From Acidovorax sp. (GTDB taxonomy: Bacteria > Pseudomonadota > Gammaproteobacteria > Burkholderiales > Burkholderiaceae_C): a stretch of 55,683 nt of DNA. The first letter of the stretch is position 1; every line of letters begins with the position of its first letter. Below are positions 8,813 through 17,986 of the stretch, piece after piece. The stretch is taken from the NCBI RefSeq assembly GCF_027492855.1, contig NZ_JAPUDY010000079.1, positions 1 to 55,683 on the forward strand. The letters are read 5' to 3'. The notes under the pieces were generated by a model. It had not been told where the DNA came from. It saw only the letters and a list, made by a program, of their open reading frames with translations, and searched no databases. The translations under genes were made by a program, and so were the position numbers.

Positions 8813-9787
8813 ATGCACATCCTGCTGGTCAACAACTCTCCTATCCCCGTGTACGGCTACGGCGGCACCGAGCGCGTGATCTGGGACCTGGGCAAGACCT
8901 TGGTGCAGCAAGGCCACCGCGTGAGCTACCTGGTGCCCGAGGGGTCGAGTTGTGATTTCGGCCATGTGCTGCCCATCCGGCCCGATGCGCCCTGGGAGAA
9001 GCAGATTCCGGCCGATGTGGACATCACGCATTTCCAGTTCAACCCGCGCACCGAGCTGACCAAACCCTACCTCGTGACCGAACACGGCAACGCGCGCAAG
9101 CCCAAGCCGCTGCCGCGCAACACGGTGTTCCTCTCGCGCGACCATGCGGCGCGCTACGGCTCTACCGAGTTTGTCTATAACGGCCTGGACTGGAGCGGCT
9201 ACGGTCCGGTGGATTTCAACCGGTCGCGCCCGCACTACCACTTCCTGGGCAAGGCGGCCTGGGGTGTGAAGAACGTGCGCGGCGCCATCCGTGTGGCCAA
9301 GCTGGCGGGGGTGGAGCTGGATGTGTTGGGCGGTGACCGCATCAACTTCAAGCGCGGTTTCCGCTGGACCTTGTCGCGCAAGATCCACTTCCACGGCATG
9401 GTGGGCGGCACGCAGAAGACCAGCCTGCTCAACGCCTCGCGCGGACTGATCTTTCCTGTGCGCTGGCATGAGCCTTTTGGCCTGGCGGTGATCGAGAGCC
9501 TGTATTTCGGCTGCCCCGTGTTTTCCACGCCCTACGGCGCGCTGCCCGAGCTGGTGCCGGTGCACTGCGGCGTGCTGTCGGTCGAGGCGAGCGTGCTGGC
9601 CGAGGCTGTGCAGGGCAACCACTTCGACCCCCGCGCTTGCCACGCGCATGTGGTTGAGCACTTTGGCGCCGAGCGCATGGCGCGCAACTACCTGCGCATG
9701 TATGAGCGCGTGCTGGCGGGCGAAACCCTGAATGCGCAGGCACCGGTCATCCAGGGCCCCGCGCGCGAACTGCCCTGGAAGAACTGA
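8813..9787 (+). CDS. Glycosyltransferase family 4
   Basis: 324 residues. GT-B features: an N-terminal 'PIPVYGYGGTERV' loop and the C-terminal 'RWHEPFGLAVIESLYFG' block with the EX7E retaining-transferase motif. The sequence between the two domains is short, so the protein is smaller than many GT4 enzymes. It starts 18 bp after the O-antigen ligase gene and probably builds the LPS core or a surface glycan in the cytoplasm. Donor and acceptor unknown. Confidence 0.88.
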   Translation: MHILLVNNSPIPVYGYGGTERVIWDLGKTLVQQGHRVSYLVPEGSSCDFGHVLPIRPDAPWEKQIPADVDITHFQFNPRTELTKPYLVTEHGNARKPKPLPRNTVFLSRDHAARYGSTEFVYNGLDWSGYGPVDFNRSRPHYHFLGKAAWGVKNVRGAIRVAKLAGVELDVLGGDRINFKRGFRWTLSRKIHFHGMVGGTQKTSLLNASRGLIFPVRWHEPFGLAVIESLYFGCPVFSTPYGALPELVPVHCGVLSVEASVLAEAVQGNHFDPRACHAHVVEHFGAERMARNYLRMYERVLAGETLNAQAPVIQGPARELPWKN

Positions 9788-9837
9788 CAGGGCAGGGCCC
9801 TGGGTTGTGATGAAAATGGCCGTTTGCGCCGGATGGA

Positions 9838-9868
9838 TAAGCGCAAGCAGCTATCAAAGATATAGCAA
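9838..9868. repeat. Truncated intergenic repeat, copy B
   Basis: AAGCGCAAGCAGCTAT..ATAGCAA is the reverse complement of one arm of the 1541 repeat, with the second AGCGCTT arm missing. It lies between the convergent ends of the GT4 gene and the nitronate monooxygenase gene. Confidence 0.65.
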
Positions 9869-9871
9869 TCT

Positions 9872-10969
9872 TCAGGCGCTGGCTGCCTGCAGCTCCTGCT
9901 CCAGCACCGCCATCAGCTCGGCCGCAGGCAGCGGTCGCACCTGGGCCACGCCCTGGCCCGCCCACAGCGACAGGTGGTCGGCCCGGCCCGCCTGGGCCGC
10001 TGCGCGGCGCAGCGCGCCCGTCAGGGCGTTCTGAATGGGGTAGGGCGGCACGGTGCGCTCGTCGGCCCGCAGCCGGTCCATCATGGTGTTCACGATGCCG
10101 CGCGCCGGCCGGCCCGAAAAGATGCGCGTGGTGCGGGTGTCGGTGGCCCCGGCCTGGGTCAGCGCTGTGCGGTAGGCCGGGCCGATGCCCGACTCGGGGC
10201 AAGCCAGAAAGGCCGTGCCCATCTGCACCGCCTGGGCGCCCAGGGCCAGCGCGCCCGCAATGCCGCGCCCGTCCATGATGCCGCCCGCCGCGATCACAGG
10301 GATGGACAGCGCGTCGGCGCATTGCCGCACCAGCGTCAGCGTGCCCACCATGCTGGCCTCGAAGTCGTCCACCGACGGCCCGCCGGGCGGCGGCGCGTCG
10401 TGGCCGGGCGACAAGAAGGTGCCCCGGTGCCCGCCGGATTCCATGCCCGAGGCGCAGACCGCATCCGCCCCCACGGCGGCCCAGGCGCGGGCCTCGGCCA
10501 CCGTGGTGGCGGTGCCGATGACATAGCTCCCCGCTGCCTGCAGCCGCGCCACCTGCGCAGCCGAGAGGATGCCGAAGGTAAAGCTGGCCACCGTGGGCCG
10601 CGCGGCCACGAGGGCCTCGAACTGTGCGGCGAAGTCCTCGCACCACTGCGCGGGCCGCTCGGGCACCAGGCCAAACTCGGCATAGAGCGGCGCCAGGCGC
10701 TGCAGCGCGGCCAACACCGTGGCTTCGTCGGGTGTGGGCGTGGTTTGCACGAACAGGTTCATGCCAAAGGGCTTGTCGGTGCGCCGCCGTACTTCGGCAG
10801 CCGCTTCGGTCATGGCAGCGGGCGAGCGCATGCCGCAGCCCAGCATGCCCAGGCCCCCGGCCTGGGACACGGCGGCGGCCAGTGCGGGCGTGTCGGAGCC
10901 GGTCATGGGGCCTTGGACGATGGGGAGCGCAAGGCCGAGGCGGGCGGTGATCGGGGAAGAAGAAAGCAT
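9872..10969 (-). CDS. Nitronate monooxygenase (2-nitropropane dioxygenase-like)
   Basis: 365 residues. FMN TIM barrel: 'LPIVQGPMTGSDTPALA' at the start, 'CASGMESGGHRGTF' with His181 in the position of the catalytic His of class I enzymes, 'IPVIAAGGIMDGRG' and 'ALALGAQAVQMGTAFL' for flavin phosphate binding. Such enzymes oxidise propionate-3-nitronate and other nitronates, detoxifying them. It follows the LysR gene by 12 bp on the same strand, so the regulator may control it. Some family members have other flavin activities, so substrate is inferred. Confidence 0.87.
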   Translation of the reverse strand: MLSSSPITARLGLALPIVQGPMTGSDTPALAAAVSQAGGLGMLGCGMRSPAAMTEAAAEVRRRTDKPFGMNLFVQTTPTPDEATVLAALQRLAPLYAEFGLVPERPAQWCEDFAAQFEALVAARPTVASFTFGILSAAQVARLQAAGSYVIGTATTVAEARAWAAVGADAVCASGMESGGHRGTFLSPGHDAPPPGGPSVDDFEASMVGTLTLVRQCADALSIPVIAAGGIMDGRGIAGALALGAQAVQMGTAFLACPESGIGPAYRTALTQAGATDTRTTRIFSGRPARGIVNTMMDRLRADERTVPPYPIQNALTGALRRAAAQAGRADHLSLWAGQGVAQVRPLPAAELMAVLEQELQAASA

Positions 10970-10981
10970 CAGGAACTCCTG

Positions 10982-11869
10982 TCAGGCAATGGAACGGGAT
11001 GGGCGGGGTGCTGCGCTGGCCTGCAGTGCCGCCAGCAGCGCCTCCAGCGCGGGCGACTGGTAGCCGCGCCGTTGCACCAGCACGGTGCCGCAGGTCGTCA
11101 GCGGCACCAGGCGCAGGGCCGGGGGCTCGCGCATCAGGTCGATGACGGCCTGCGGCACCACGCCCGCGCAGCGCCCGGCCGCCACACAGGCCAGGATGGC
11201 GTGGTACGAGGCCAGCTCCAGCACCTGCGGTGGCGTGCCGCTCTTTTGCTGCATGAAGGACTCGCCCATGCGGCGGTAGGTGCAGCCGTTGCCGAAAGCG
11301 GCCAGCGTGTCCAGTTGCAGGTCTTGGGGGGTGTGCACGGGCGGGTGGTTGGCGGGCAGGGCCAGCAGAAGGGATTCTGTGAACACGGCGGTGCGCTCCA
11401 CCGGCGCGTCGGCATCCACGCCAGGGGGCGGCCAGGCGACCAGGGCGCAGTCGATGGTGTGGGACAGCACCTGTTCCACCAATTGGCGTGAGGGCGCGGT
11501 GCTCAGATCCAGCACCAGCCCCGGCCATTGCGCGTGCAAGCGTGCCAGCGGCTGCGGCAGGCGCGCGGCGGCGGTGCTTTCCATCGCGCCCAGGCGCAGG
11601 CGGCCAGCGGGCTGGCCGGGGTGCACCGACTGGCGCGCTTCTTCGGCCAGCGCCAGCAGGCGGTCGGCATAGCCGCGCAGCGACTCACCGGCGGGCGTGG
11701 TCACCATGCGCTTGCCCTCGCGCAGGAACAGCGTGGCGCCCAATTGCTCCTCCAGTTGCTGCACGCGCGTGGTCACGTTCGACTGCACGCGGCCCAACCG
11801 CTCGGCAGCGCGGGTCACGCTGCCTTCCTGGGCAACGGCGCGGAAGATTTCCAGTGCAGCAAGGTCCAT
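10982..11869 (-). CDS. LysR-family transcriptional regulator
   Basis: 295 residues. N-terminal winged HTH: 'MDLAALEIFRAVAQEGSVTRAAERL' layout with 'QSNVTTRVQQLEEQLG' as recognition helix, then a two-lobed effector domain ('RLRLGAMESTAAARLP', 'GRCAGVVPQAVI'). I chose the ATG at 11867-11869, where LysR proteins normally begin, with AGAGAAC upstream. It is divergent from a YbfB-type MFS gene (72 bp between starts) and followed by the nitronate monooxygenase gene, so it may regulate one or both. Confidence 0.93.
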   Translation of the reverse strand: MDLAALEIFRAVAQEGSVTRAAERLGRVQSNVTTRVQQLEEQLGATLFLREGKRMVTTPAGESLRGYADRLLALAEEARQSVHPGQPAGRLRLGAMESTAAARLPQPLARLHAQWPGLVLDLSTAPSRQLVEQVLSHTIDCALVAWPPPGVDADAPVERTAVFTESLLLALPANHPPVHTPQDLQLDTLAAFGNGCTYRRMGESFMQQKSGTPPQVLELASYHAILACVAAGRCAGVVPQAVIDLMREPPALRLVPLTTCGTVLVQRRGYQSPALEALLAALQASAAPRPSRSIA

Positions 11870-11884
11870 GATTGTTCTCTTTGT

Positions 11885-11910
11885 GAGATGATTTAATAAA
11901 AATAAATCTC
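11885..11910. promoter_or_regulatory. AT-rich dyad between divergent lysR and MFS genes
   Basis: GAGAT and ATCTC arms enclose an AT-rich stretch with ATTTA..TAAAT. It is the only strongly AT-rich part of the 72-bp divergent spacer. LysR proteins usually bind such T-N11-A-like dyads next to their own promoters. Binding is inferred. Confidence 0.5.
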
Positions 11911-11941
11911 TAAAAAGAATCATAGACCGGAAAATGCCGCC

Positions 11942-13198
11942 ATGGAATCGCAAACTGCCCCGCATGCTCCCGCCGCCACCACAGCCTTGTCCGACCAGCC
12001 GCTGGCCGTGGCGCTGGCGGGCATGGCGGCGCTGGCGGTGGCCATGGGCATCGGGCGTTTTGCCTTCACGCCGCTGCTACCGATGATGCTGCACGACGGC
12101 GTGATCACGCTGGCCGGGGGCAGTTGGCTGGCCACGGCCAACTACCTGGGCTACCTGATCGGTGCGCTGGCCTGCATGGCGCTGCCGTGGGTGGCGCCCC
12201 GCGCACGGCAGCGGTGGCATGCGGCGCGGTTGGCGCGCTGGGGGCTGGCGGCCACGGTGCTGCTCACGTTGGGCATGGCGCTTCCGCTGCCGGACACCTG
12301 GCCTGCGCTGCGCTTTGCGGCAGGGGTGGCCAGCGCGATGGTGTTCCTCAACGTCTCGGTGTGGTGCATGGTGCGGCTGGTGGCGCTGGGCCAGCCCGCG
12401 CTGGGCGGGCTGATTTTTTGCGGACCGGGGCTGGGCATCGTGCTCACCGGCCTGTCGGCCAGCGCCATGGTGGCCCTGCAGTGGCCTGCGGCGGCAGGCT
12501 GGGCCGTGTTCGGCCTGATGAGCGTGGGGCTGTGCGCCGCCGTCTGGCCGGTGTTGCAGGGCGTGGCCCAACCTGCCTCGGCGGCCACCGCGCATGCCGC
12601 GGGCCTTGCGCTGCCCGGCCACGGGCCGTTGGCGCGCACGGGGTTGACGCTGGCCTATGGGCTCGCAGGGCTGGGCTACATCGTCACGGCCACTTTTTTA
12701 CCCGTGATTGCGCGCGCGGCGCTGCCCGCCGGATCGCCCTGGCCGGACCTGTTCTGGCCGCTGTTCGGCGCGGGCGTGGCGCTGGGGGCGCTGCTGTCCA
12801 CCCGCACCCCCGCCGCGTGGGACCGGCGCTGGCTGTTGATGGCGGCCTATGGGGTGCAGGCGGGTGCCATCGCGCTCAGCCTGGTGTGGCCGGGGCCTTT
12901 GGGTTTTGCGCTGGGCAGCCTGTTGCTGGGCCTGCCGTTCACGGCCATCACGTTCTATGCCTTGCAGGAGGCGCGGCGGGTGTGGCCTGCGGCGGGCGAC
13001 AGCTTTCCTGGCTTGCTCACGGCCGCATATGGCATCGGCCAGATCGTGGGCCCACCCATGGTGGCGTGGATGCTGCACCACACGGCCACGCCGGGCCAGG
13101 GTTTCGTCTACGGGCTGGCCGTGGCCGCTGCGGCGCTGGTGGTGGGGGCCGTGTTGTATGCGGCCATGGCCTGGCGTTGGCCCTTGGCGGCGCGCTGA
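11942..13198 (+). CDS. YbfB/YjiJ-family MFS transporter
   Basis: 418 residues with about 12 hydrophobic segments. 'AMGIGRFAFTPLLPMML' in the first segment is the hallmark of the YbfB/YjiJ group, and 'AAYGIGQIVGPPMVAWML' lies in segment 11. These are inner-membrane secondary carriers, mostly of unknown substrate. Divergent to the LysR gene, which is its likely regulator. Exporter or importer cannot be decided. Confidence 0.88.
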   Translation: MESQTAPHAPAATTALSDQPLAVALAGMAALAVAMGIGRFAFTPLLPMMLHDGVITLAGGSWLATANYLGYLIGALACMALPWVAPRARQRWHAARLARWGLAATVLLTLGMALPLPDTWPALRFAAGVASAMVFLNVSVWCMVRLVALGQPALGGLIFCGPGLGIVLTGLSASAMVALQWPAAAGWAVFGLMSVGLCAAVWPVLQGVAQPASAATAHAAGLALPGHGPLARTGLTLAYGLAGLGYIVTATFLPVIARAALPAGSPWPDLFWPLFGAGVALGALLSTRTPAAWDRRWLLMAAYGVQAGAIALSLVWPGPLGFALGSLLLGLPFTAITFYALQEARRVWPAAGDSFPGLLTAAYGIGQIVGPPMVAWMLHHTATPGQGFVYGLAVAAAALVVGAVLYAAMAWRWPLAAR

Positions 13199-13217
13199 CA
13201 GCCGGGCGTTGTCGCTG

Positions 13218-14501
13218 CTAGTGGGGCGGCTGCACCGCCGCCGGTGTGGGTGCCAGCGGCAGGGCCAGCACAAAACACGCACCGCTCGCGCCATCGGGCC
13301 GGTCTTCGCAGTGCACGGTGCCCTGGTGGCGCCCGGCAATCGAGCGCACCAGCGACAGGCCCAGGCCCACGCCGCCCGCGCGCTCGCTGGCGCCCGGCAG
13401 GCGGTAAAAGGGCTCGAAAATGCGCTCGCGCTGGCCTGGCGGCACACCGGGGCCGTGGTCGCAGACGCGCACCTCGGCACGCCCTTGGCGGCGGTGCACG
13501 GTGACGGTGATCTCGCCGGTACTGTAGCGGCGCGCGTTTTCCAGCAGATTGCGGATGGCACGGCGCAGCAGCTTGGCCACACCGCGCACCTCCAGCGAGT
13601 CGGGGCTGGCGCTCACGTCCAGGTCGGCGTCCACGCGGGCGCATTCCTCGGCGGCCAGGCCGATCAGGTCCACCAGCTCCACCGTGCCCACATCGGCCTC
13701 GCGTGCATCGAGGCGGCTGGCCAGCAGGATCTCGTCCACCAATTGGTCCAGTTCGGCGATGTTGCGCAAAATCTCCGTGCGGAACGCGGGCGAGGGTTGC
13801 TGCCCGCCCATCAGCTCCAACCCCATGCGGATGCGCGTGAGCGGCGAGCGCAGCTCGTGCGAGGCATTGGCCAGCAGCGATTTGTGCGACTTGACAAGGG
13901 TTTCTACACGCTCGGCAGCGGCGTTGAACTGGCGAGCCAGGTCGGCCACTTCGTCTTGCCCCTGCTCGGGCACACGCACCGACAAATCGCCTTCGCCAAA
14001 TTTTTGCACGCTGCGTTGCAGCGCCTCCAGCCGCTGCGTGAGGCGCCGGATGATGGGATAGACCCCGGCGGCCACGGCCAGGCCGACGATACCCAGCAGC
14101 CACAAGAAACCAAAGGGCGGGCGCGTCCAGAATGCGGCATCGCCCCGGCCCAGTCCGGGCTTGCCGCCGCCGCCGCCGCCACTGCGTTCACCCCGTGGCT
14201 GGCGGGGCGCCATCTGCAGGGTGAAGGCTTGGCCGGAGTCGGTTTCGATGCGGAATTCGGCGCCTTCACCGGGGTCACCGGGTTGGCGCGTGGCCATGCC
14301 GTGCAGCAGCAGCTTGCCATCGGGGTCGCGCAGCACCATCTCGCGCGAGGGCGGCACGAACGGTTGGTTGTTCAGCGCCTTCTGCTCCTCGGCCATGCGC
14401 CAGGCCCAGCCCACGGTGAGCGTGAGCACCGCGATGCCGCCGACCACGGCCAGCCAGATGCGCAGGTACAGGCGGCGTGAAAAGGGGGTGGAGAGGGACA
14501 T
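13218..14501 (-). CDS. Two-component sensor histidine kinase
   Basis: 427 residues. TM1 at about 12-33, a periplasmic domain of ~95 residues containing a six-glycine run near 108-113, TM2 at about 130-150, HAMP ('FGEGDLSVRVPEQGQDEVADL'-like block at 168-190), HisKA with His215 in 'NASHELRSPLTRIRMG', then HATPase_c with 'NLLENARRYS' (N box), 'DHGPGVP' (G1) and 'GVGLGLSLV' (G2). Closest in build to RstB/CpxA-type kinases. It lies 17 bp after the response regulator gene. Signal unknown. Confidence 0.93.
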   Translation of the reverse strand: MSLSTPFSRRLYLRIWLAVVGGIAVLTLTVGWAWRMAEEQKALNNQPFVPPSREMVLRDPDGKLLLHGMATRQPGDPGEGAEFRIETDSGQAFTLQMAPRQPRGERSGGGGGGKPGLGRGDAAFWTRPPFGFLWLLGIVGLAVAAGVYPIIRRLTQRLEALQRSVQKFGEGDLSVRVPEQGQDEVADLARQFNAAAERVETLVKSHKSLLANASHELRSPLTRIRMGLELMGGQQPSPAFRTEILRNIAELDQLVDEILLASRLDAREADVGTVELVDLIGLAAEECARVDADLDVSASPDSLEVRGVAKLLRRAIRNLLENARRYSTGEITVTVHRRQGRAEVRVCDHGPGVPPGQRERIFEPFYRLPGASERAGGVGLGLSLVRSIAGRHQGTVHCEDRPDGASGACFVLALPLAPTPAAVQPPH

Positions 14502-14518
14502 CCTTCGCCGGGGACCCG

Positions 14519-15241
14519 TCAGTCTTGCTGCTTGGCGAAAACATAGCCCACGCCACGCACCGTGAGGATGCGGCGCGGGTTCTTGGCGTCGGCCTCGATG
14601 GCGGCGCGGATGCGGCCCATGTGCACATCGATGGAGCGGTCAAACGCCTCCAGCTCGCGGCCGCGCACGGCCTCCATGATCTGGTCGCGCGTGAGCACGC
14701 GGCCCGCGCGCTCGGCCAGCGCCACCAGCAGGTCGAACTGGTAGGAGGTGAGGTCGGCCAGCTCGCCGCCCACCGTCACGGTGCGCGCGTCGCGGTCGAT
14801 CTCCAGCGTGCCGAAGCGCAGCACCTGGGTGGCCGCCGCCGCGTTGCCACCGTCGGTGCGGCGGCGCAGGATGGCGCGGATGCGGGCTAGCAGCTCGCGC
14901 GGCTCGAAGGGCTTGGGCAGGTAGTCGTCGGCGCCCAGCTCCAGGCCGATGATGCGGTCCATGGGGTCGCCCTTGGCGGTGAGCATGAGCACGGGCACCT
15001 GGGCGGCACCGCCTTGCAGCGAGCGGATGCGCCGACACACCTCCAGGCCGTCCATGTCGGGCAGCATGAGGTCCAGGATCACCAGATCGGGCAGCGGTCC
15101 GGCGTCCGGCCCCTGCAACTGCACCAGGCCGCTCTTGCCGTCCGCGCAGTGCGTCACCTGCAGACCCGACTGGCCCAGGTACTCACCCACCATCTGCGCG
15201 AGGCGGGCATCGTCTTCGATCATCAGCAGTTGCGAGCTCAT
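14519..15241 (-). CDS. OmpR-family response regulator
   Basis: 240 residues. Receiver domain with acidic pair 'EDD' near residue 9, phosphoacceptor Asp57 in 'VILDLMLPD', 'LMLTAKGD' and 'LPKPF' (Lys switch), then a winged-helix DNA-binding domain ending 'RTVRGVGYVF' in style. Partner of the kinase immediately downstream. RstA/CpxR-like; targets not identifiable. First gene of a two-gene operon; a dispersed repeat lies about 110 bp upstream. Confidence 0.95.
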   Translation of the reverse strand: MSSQLLMIEDDARLAQMVGEYLGQSGLQVTHCADGKSGLVQLQGPDAGPLPDLVILDLMLPDMDGLEVCRRIRSLQGGAAQVPVLMLTAKGDPMDRIIGLELGADDYLPKPFEPRELLARIRAILRRRTDGGNAAAATQVLRFGTLEIDRDARTVTVGGELADLTSYQFDLLVALAERAGRVLTRDQIMEAVRGRELEAFDRSIDVHMGRIRAAIEADAKNPRRILTVRGVGYVFAKQQD

Positions 15242-15351
15242 GGGGCAGTGTAGTTCGGGGAATCAGGCCACCATGGTCTTGGCAGAGCGTCTCCCCGTGT
15301 TGAAGCCTCCGTAAAGTTACGGTAAACCGTTGCGGGTGACAGGGAAAAAAA

Positions 15352-15407
15352 TTGCTGCTATTTCGATAGCAGTTTGCGCTTGATAGTCAAGCGCTAGATC
15401 CTGTTTT
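15352..15407. repeat. Intergenic repeat, copy C (overlaps ampG stop)
   Basis: TTGCTGCTATTTCGATAGCAG followed by GCGCTTGATAGTCAAGCGC and a CTGTTTTT end. Same two-hairpin design as the copy at 1541. The last few codons and the stop of the AmpG gene lie inside it. Confidence 0.85.
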
Positions 15408-16970
15408 TACCTTGGACGCCAACCACACCAGCACCAGCACCGGCAGCCCCAGCAGCGCCGTCGAGGTGAAGAACTGTGCGTAGCCAAACGCGTCCACGAA
15501 GTCGCCCGAGAAGCCCGCGATGAATTTGGGCAACAGCAGCATCATGGAGCTGAACAGCGCGTACTGCGTGGCTGAATAGCTCACGTTGGTCAGGCTCGAC
15601 AGGTAGGCGATGAACGCGGCCGATGCGATGCCGCTGGCCAGGTTGTCGGCCGACACCACGGCGATGAGCGCCGTCACATCATGCCCGTGGCCCGCCAGCC
15701 ATGCGAACAGCAGGTTGCTGGCGGCGCTCAGGATGGCGCCCAGCATCAGGATGCGCATCACGCCAAAACGCATGGACAACACGCCGCCCACGAAGGCCCC
15801 GGCCAGCGTCATGATCACGCCGTACACCTTGGTTACGGCGGCCACCTCGTCCTTGGTGTAGCCCATGTCCACGTAGAACGGGTTGGCCATGATGCCCATC
15901 ACCACGTCGCTGATGCGGTAGACGGCGATCAGCGCCAGGATCAGTGCCGCTTGGCGACGGTACCTGTGCACAAAGTCGGCAAAGGGCTCGAATACGGCTT
16001 GATGCAGCCACGCCAGTACTGGTGCCACCGTCCGGTGAACGGGAATGCGAATCAGCGTGCGTCGTCCCCAGGATTGGTCGAGCCCCACAAAGCCCGCGAT
16101 GGTCAGTATGCCGAAGCCGATGGGTGCCATGGGCGAAAGCGTGGAGATGGCCAGCTGGACCATGCAACCCAGCAGGCCCGCCACGCCCAGTGCGGCAATC
16201 GCCAGCGGCCATGTAAAACGCATGCCTTGTTCCTTGAACACGTCGGCGGATGCGGCCAAGCGCTCTTTTTCGAGGGCCATATCGCGTGGTATGGGCTCTT
16301 TAGAAAACAGGGCAGAGAGCGTGCCAACCAGCATGGATGCGGCCATCACGAGGTAGGCCGTCTGCCATGCGTTGTTCTGATAGGTTGCGGTCAGGCTTGC
16401 CACTTCGGAGCGTGCCGCAATCCACAGCACGCCCGCACCGGCCCAGATCATCGCCAGGCGGTAGCCCGTTTGGTACGAGGCGGCGAGCGCCGCCTGGTGG
16501 TTGGCATCGGCCGATTCGATGCGGAAGGCATCGAGTGCGATGTCTTGCGTGGCCGATCCGAATGCCACGGCCAGTGCGCACCACACGATGGGCCCGAGCG
16601 TTTGGCGCGGGTCGGCCAGCGCCATGCCGATGAGTCCGCCCACCACCAGCGCCTGCGATAGCAGCAGCCAACTGCGGCGGCGCCCCAGTGCCCGCGTGAG
16701 CAGCGGGATGGGCAGGCGGTCCACCAGCGGTGCCCACACCCATTTGAAGCCATAGGCCAGGCCCACCCAGCTCAGGTAACCAATGGTGCTGCGGTCGATG
16801 CCCGCCTCGCGCAGGCGAAACGAGAGCGTGCCCAGCACCAAGAGCAGCGGCAGCCCGGCTGAGAAGCCCAATGTCAGCATGCGCAGGCTGGCGGGCTCCA
16901 GGTATACGCGCAGCGTCTGAAGCCAGGAGGGGCGGGGGGGCTGGGAGGAAGTGTCTGAAGTGTCTGACAT
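15387..16970 (-). CDS. ampG: AmpG-family muropeptide permease
   Basis: 527 residues, 12-14 hydrophobic segments, MFS fold. Characteristic AmpG blocks: 'GFSAGLPLLLVLGTLSFRLREAGI' region near the N-terminus, 'GYLSWVGLAYGFKWVWAPLVDR', and 'ATQDIALDAFRIE'. AmpG brings GlcNAc-anhydroMurNAc peptides from the periplasm into the cytoplasm for wall recycling and, in species with ampR/ampC, affects beta-lactamase induction. The C-terminal residues and stop codon are supplied by the dispersed repeat. Divergent from the M48 protease gene with only 33 bp between starts. Confidence 0.93.
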   Translation of the reverse strand: MSDTSDTSSQPPRPSWLQTLRVYLEPASLRMLTLGFSAGLPLLLVLGTLSFRLREAGIDRSTIGYLSWVGLAYGFKWVWAPLVDRLPIPLLTRALGRRRSWLLLSQALVVGGLIGMALADPRQTLGPIVWCALAVAFGSATQDIALDAFRIESADANHQAALAASYQTGYRLAMIWAGAGVLWIAARSEVASLTATYQNNAWQTAYLVMAASMLVGTLSALFSKEPIPRDMALEKERLAASADVFKEQGMRFTWPLAIAALGVAGLLGCMVQLAISTLSPMAPIGFGILTIAGFVGLDQSWGRRTLIRIPVHRTVAPVLAWLHQAVFEPFADFVHRYRRQAALILALIAVYRISDVVMGIMANPFYVDMGYTKDEVAAVTKVYGVIMTLAGAFVGGVLSMRFGVMRILMLGAILSAASNLLFAWLAGHGHDVTALIAVVSADNLASGIASAAFIAYLSSLTNVSYSATQYALFSSMMLLLPKFIAGFSGDFVDAFGYAQFFTSTALLGLPVLVLVWLASKVKTGSSA

Positions 16971-17003
16971 GAGCGCCGGGAGGTTTTTGTCTATTATTCC
17001 TGC

Positions 17004-17855
17004 ATGTGCCTGTTCTGCCCCTCTCCTTCCGCTGCGCCTTCATCTCCATGGTCGGCGCGCCGTGCATTCCTGCTTGCCGCGGGTGCCAGTGCCGCCGCGC
17101 CGGTGCTGGCGCAGGTGGATGTCGGGTCTTCATCCAGCCTGCGCAAACTGATACCGGCGGAAACGCTGGAGAACTCCGCTGCGCAGCAATACCAGCAGAT
17201 GCTGGAGCAGGCCAGGGCCAAGCGCGCGCTCGCCCCCGAGGGGAACCCGCAGCTGCAGCGCCTGCACGCCATCGCCCGGCGCCTGATCCCCCACACCGCG
17301 CCCTGGAACGACCGCGCCAAACAGTGGCGCTGGGAGGTCAACCTCATCGGCAGCTCGCAGATCAACGCCTTTTGTATGCCTGGCGGAAAGATCGCGTTCT
17401 ACACCGGCATCCTCGACCAGCTCAAGCTCACTGACGACGAGGCCGCGATGATCATGGGCCACGAAATGGCCCATGCGCTGCGCGAGCATGCGCGCGAGCG
17501 CCTGGCCAAAACACAGGGCACGAACCTGGCCCTGCGCCTGGGCTCGCAGTTGCTGGGCCTGGGCGACCTGGGCCAGGCGGCTGCCGGGCTGGGTGGGCAA
17601 CTGCTCACGCTGCAGTTCAGCCGCTCGGATGAGAGTGATGCCGACCTGGTGGGGCTGGAGCTGGCCGCGCGCGCAGGCTACCAACCGGCTGCCGCCGTGA
17701 GCCTTTGGCAGAAGATGGGCAACGCCACCGGCAGCAAACAAGGCGGCCTGGCCTTTTTGTCCACCCACCCCTCGGGGCCTGCGCGCATCAAGGAGCTGGA
17801 GCAAAACGTGCCCAAGGTGCAGGGCCTGTACGAGGCGGCTCGGCGCAATGGGTGA
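17004..17855 (+). CDS. M48-family metalloprotease, exported
   Basis: 283 residues. N-terminal 'SARRAFLLAAGASAAAPVLA' looks like a signal peptide, with a twin-arginine flavour, ending near residue 37. Zinc site: His153-Glu154-x-x-His157 in 'MGHEMAHALREHA', third ligand Glu210 in 'DESDADLVGLEL' with Asp214. Relatives (YggG/LoiP, BepA-like) degrade misfolded or outer-membrane proteins in the periplasm. Single domain, no TPR repeats visible. Divergent to ampG, convergent to the siderophore operon. Confidence 0.9.
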   Translation: MCLFCPSPSAAPSSPWSARRAFLLAAGASAAAPVLAQVDVGSSSSLRKLIPAETLENSAAQQYQQMLEQARAKRALAPEGNPQLQRLHAIARRLIPHTAPWNDRAKQWRWEVNLIGSSQINAFCMPGGKIAFYTGILDQLKLTDDEAAMIMGHEMAHALREHARERLAKTQGTNLALRLGSQLLGLGDLGQAAAGLGGQLLTLQFSRSDESDADLVGLELAARAGYQPAAAVSLWQKMGNATGSKQGGLAFLSTHPSGPARIKELEQNVPKVQGLYEAARRNG

Positions 17856-17870
17856 CGATTGTCACTGCAT

Positions 17871-17931
17871 TTGCTATAAAAAACATAGCTACTAGCGCTT
17901 ATTGATTAAGCGCTAGACGCCAAAAACGCTC
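17871..17931. repeat. Intergenic repeat, copy D
   Basis: TTGCTATAAAAAACATAGCT then AGCGCTTATTGATTAAGCGCT and an AAAAACG tail. It lies between the convergent ends of the M48 gene and the DUF2218 gene, where it could stop transcripts from both sides. Confidence 0.85.
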
Positions 17932-17986
17932 TGATTTTGCGCCGCTGCGCAATGGCGCAGGCCTGCCGTCCGCCCGCTGTGGGCTG

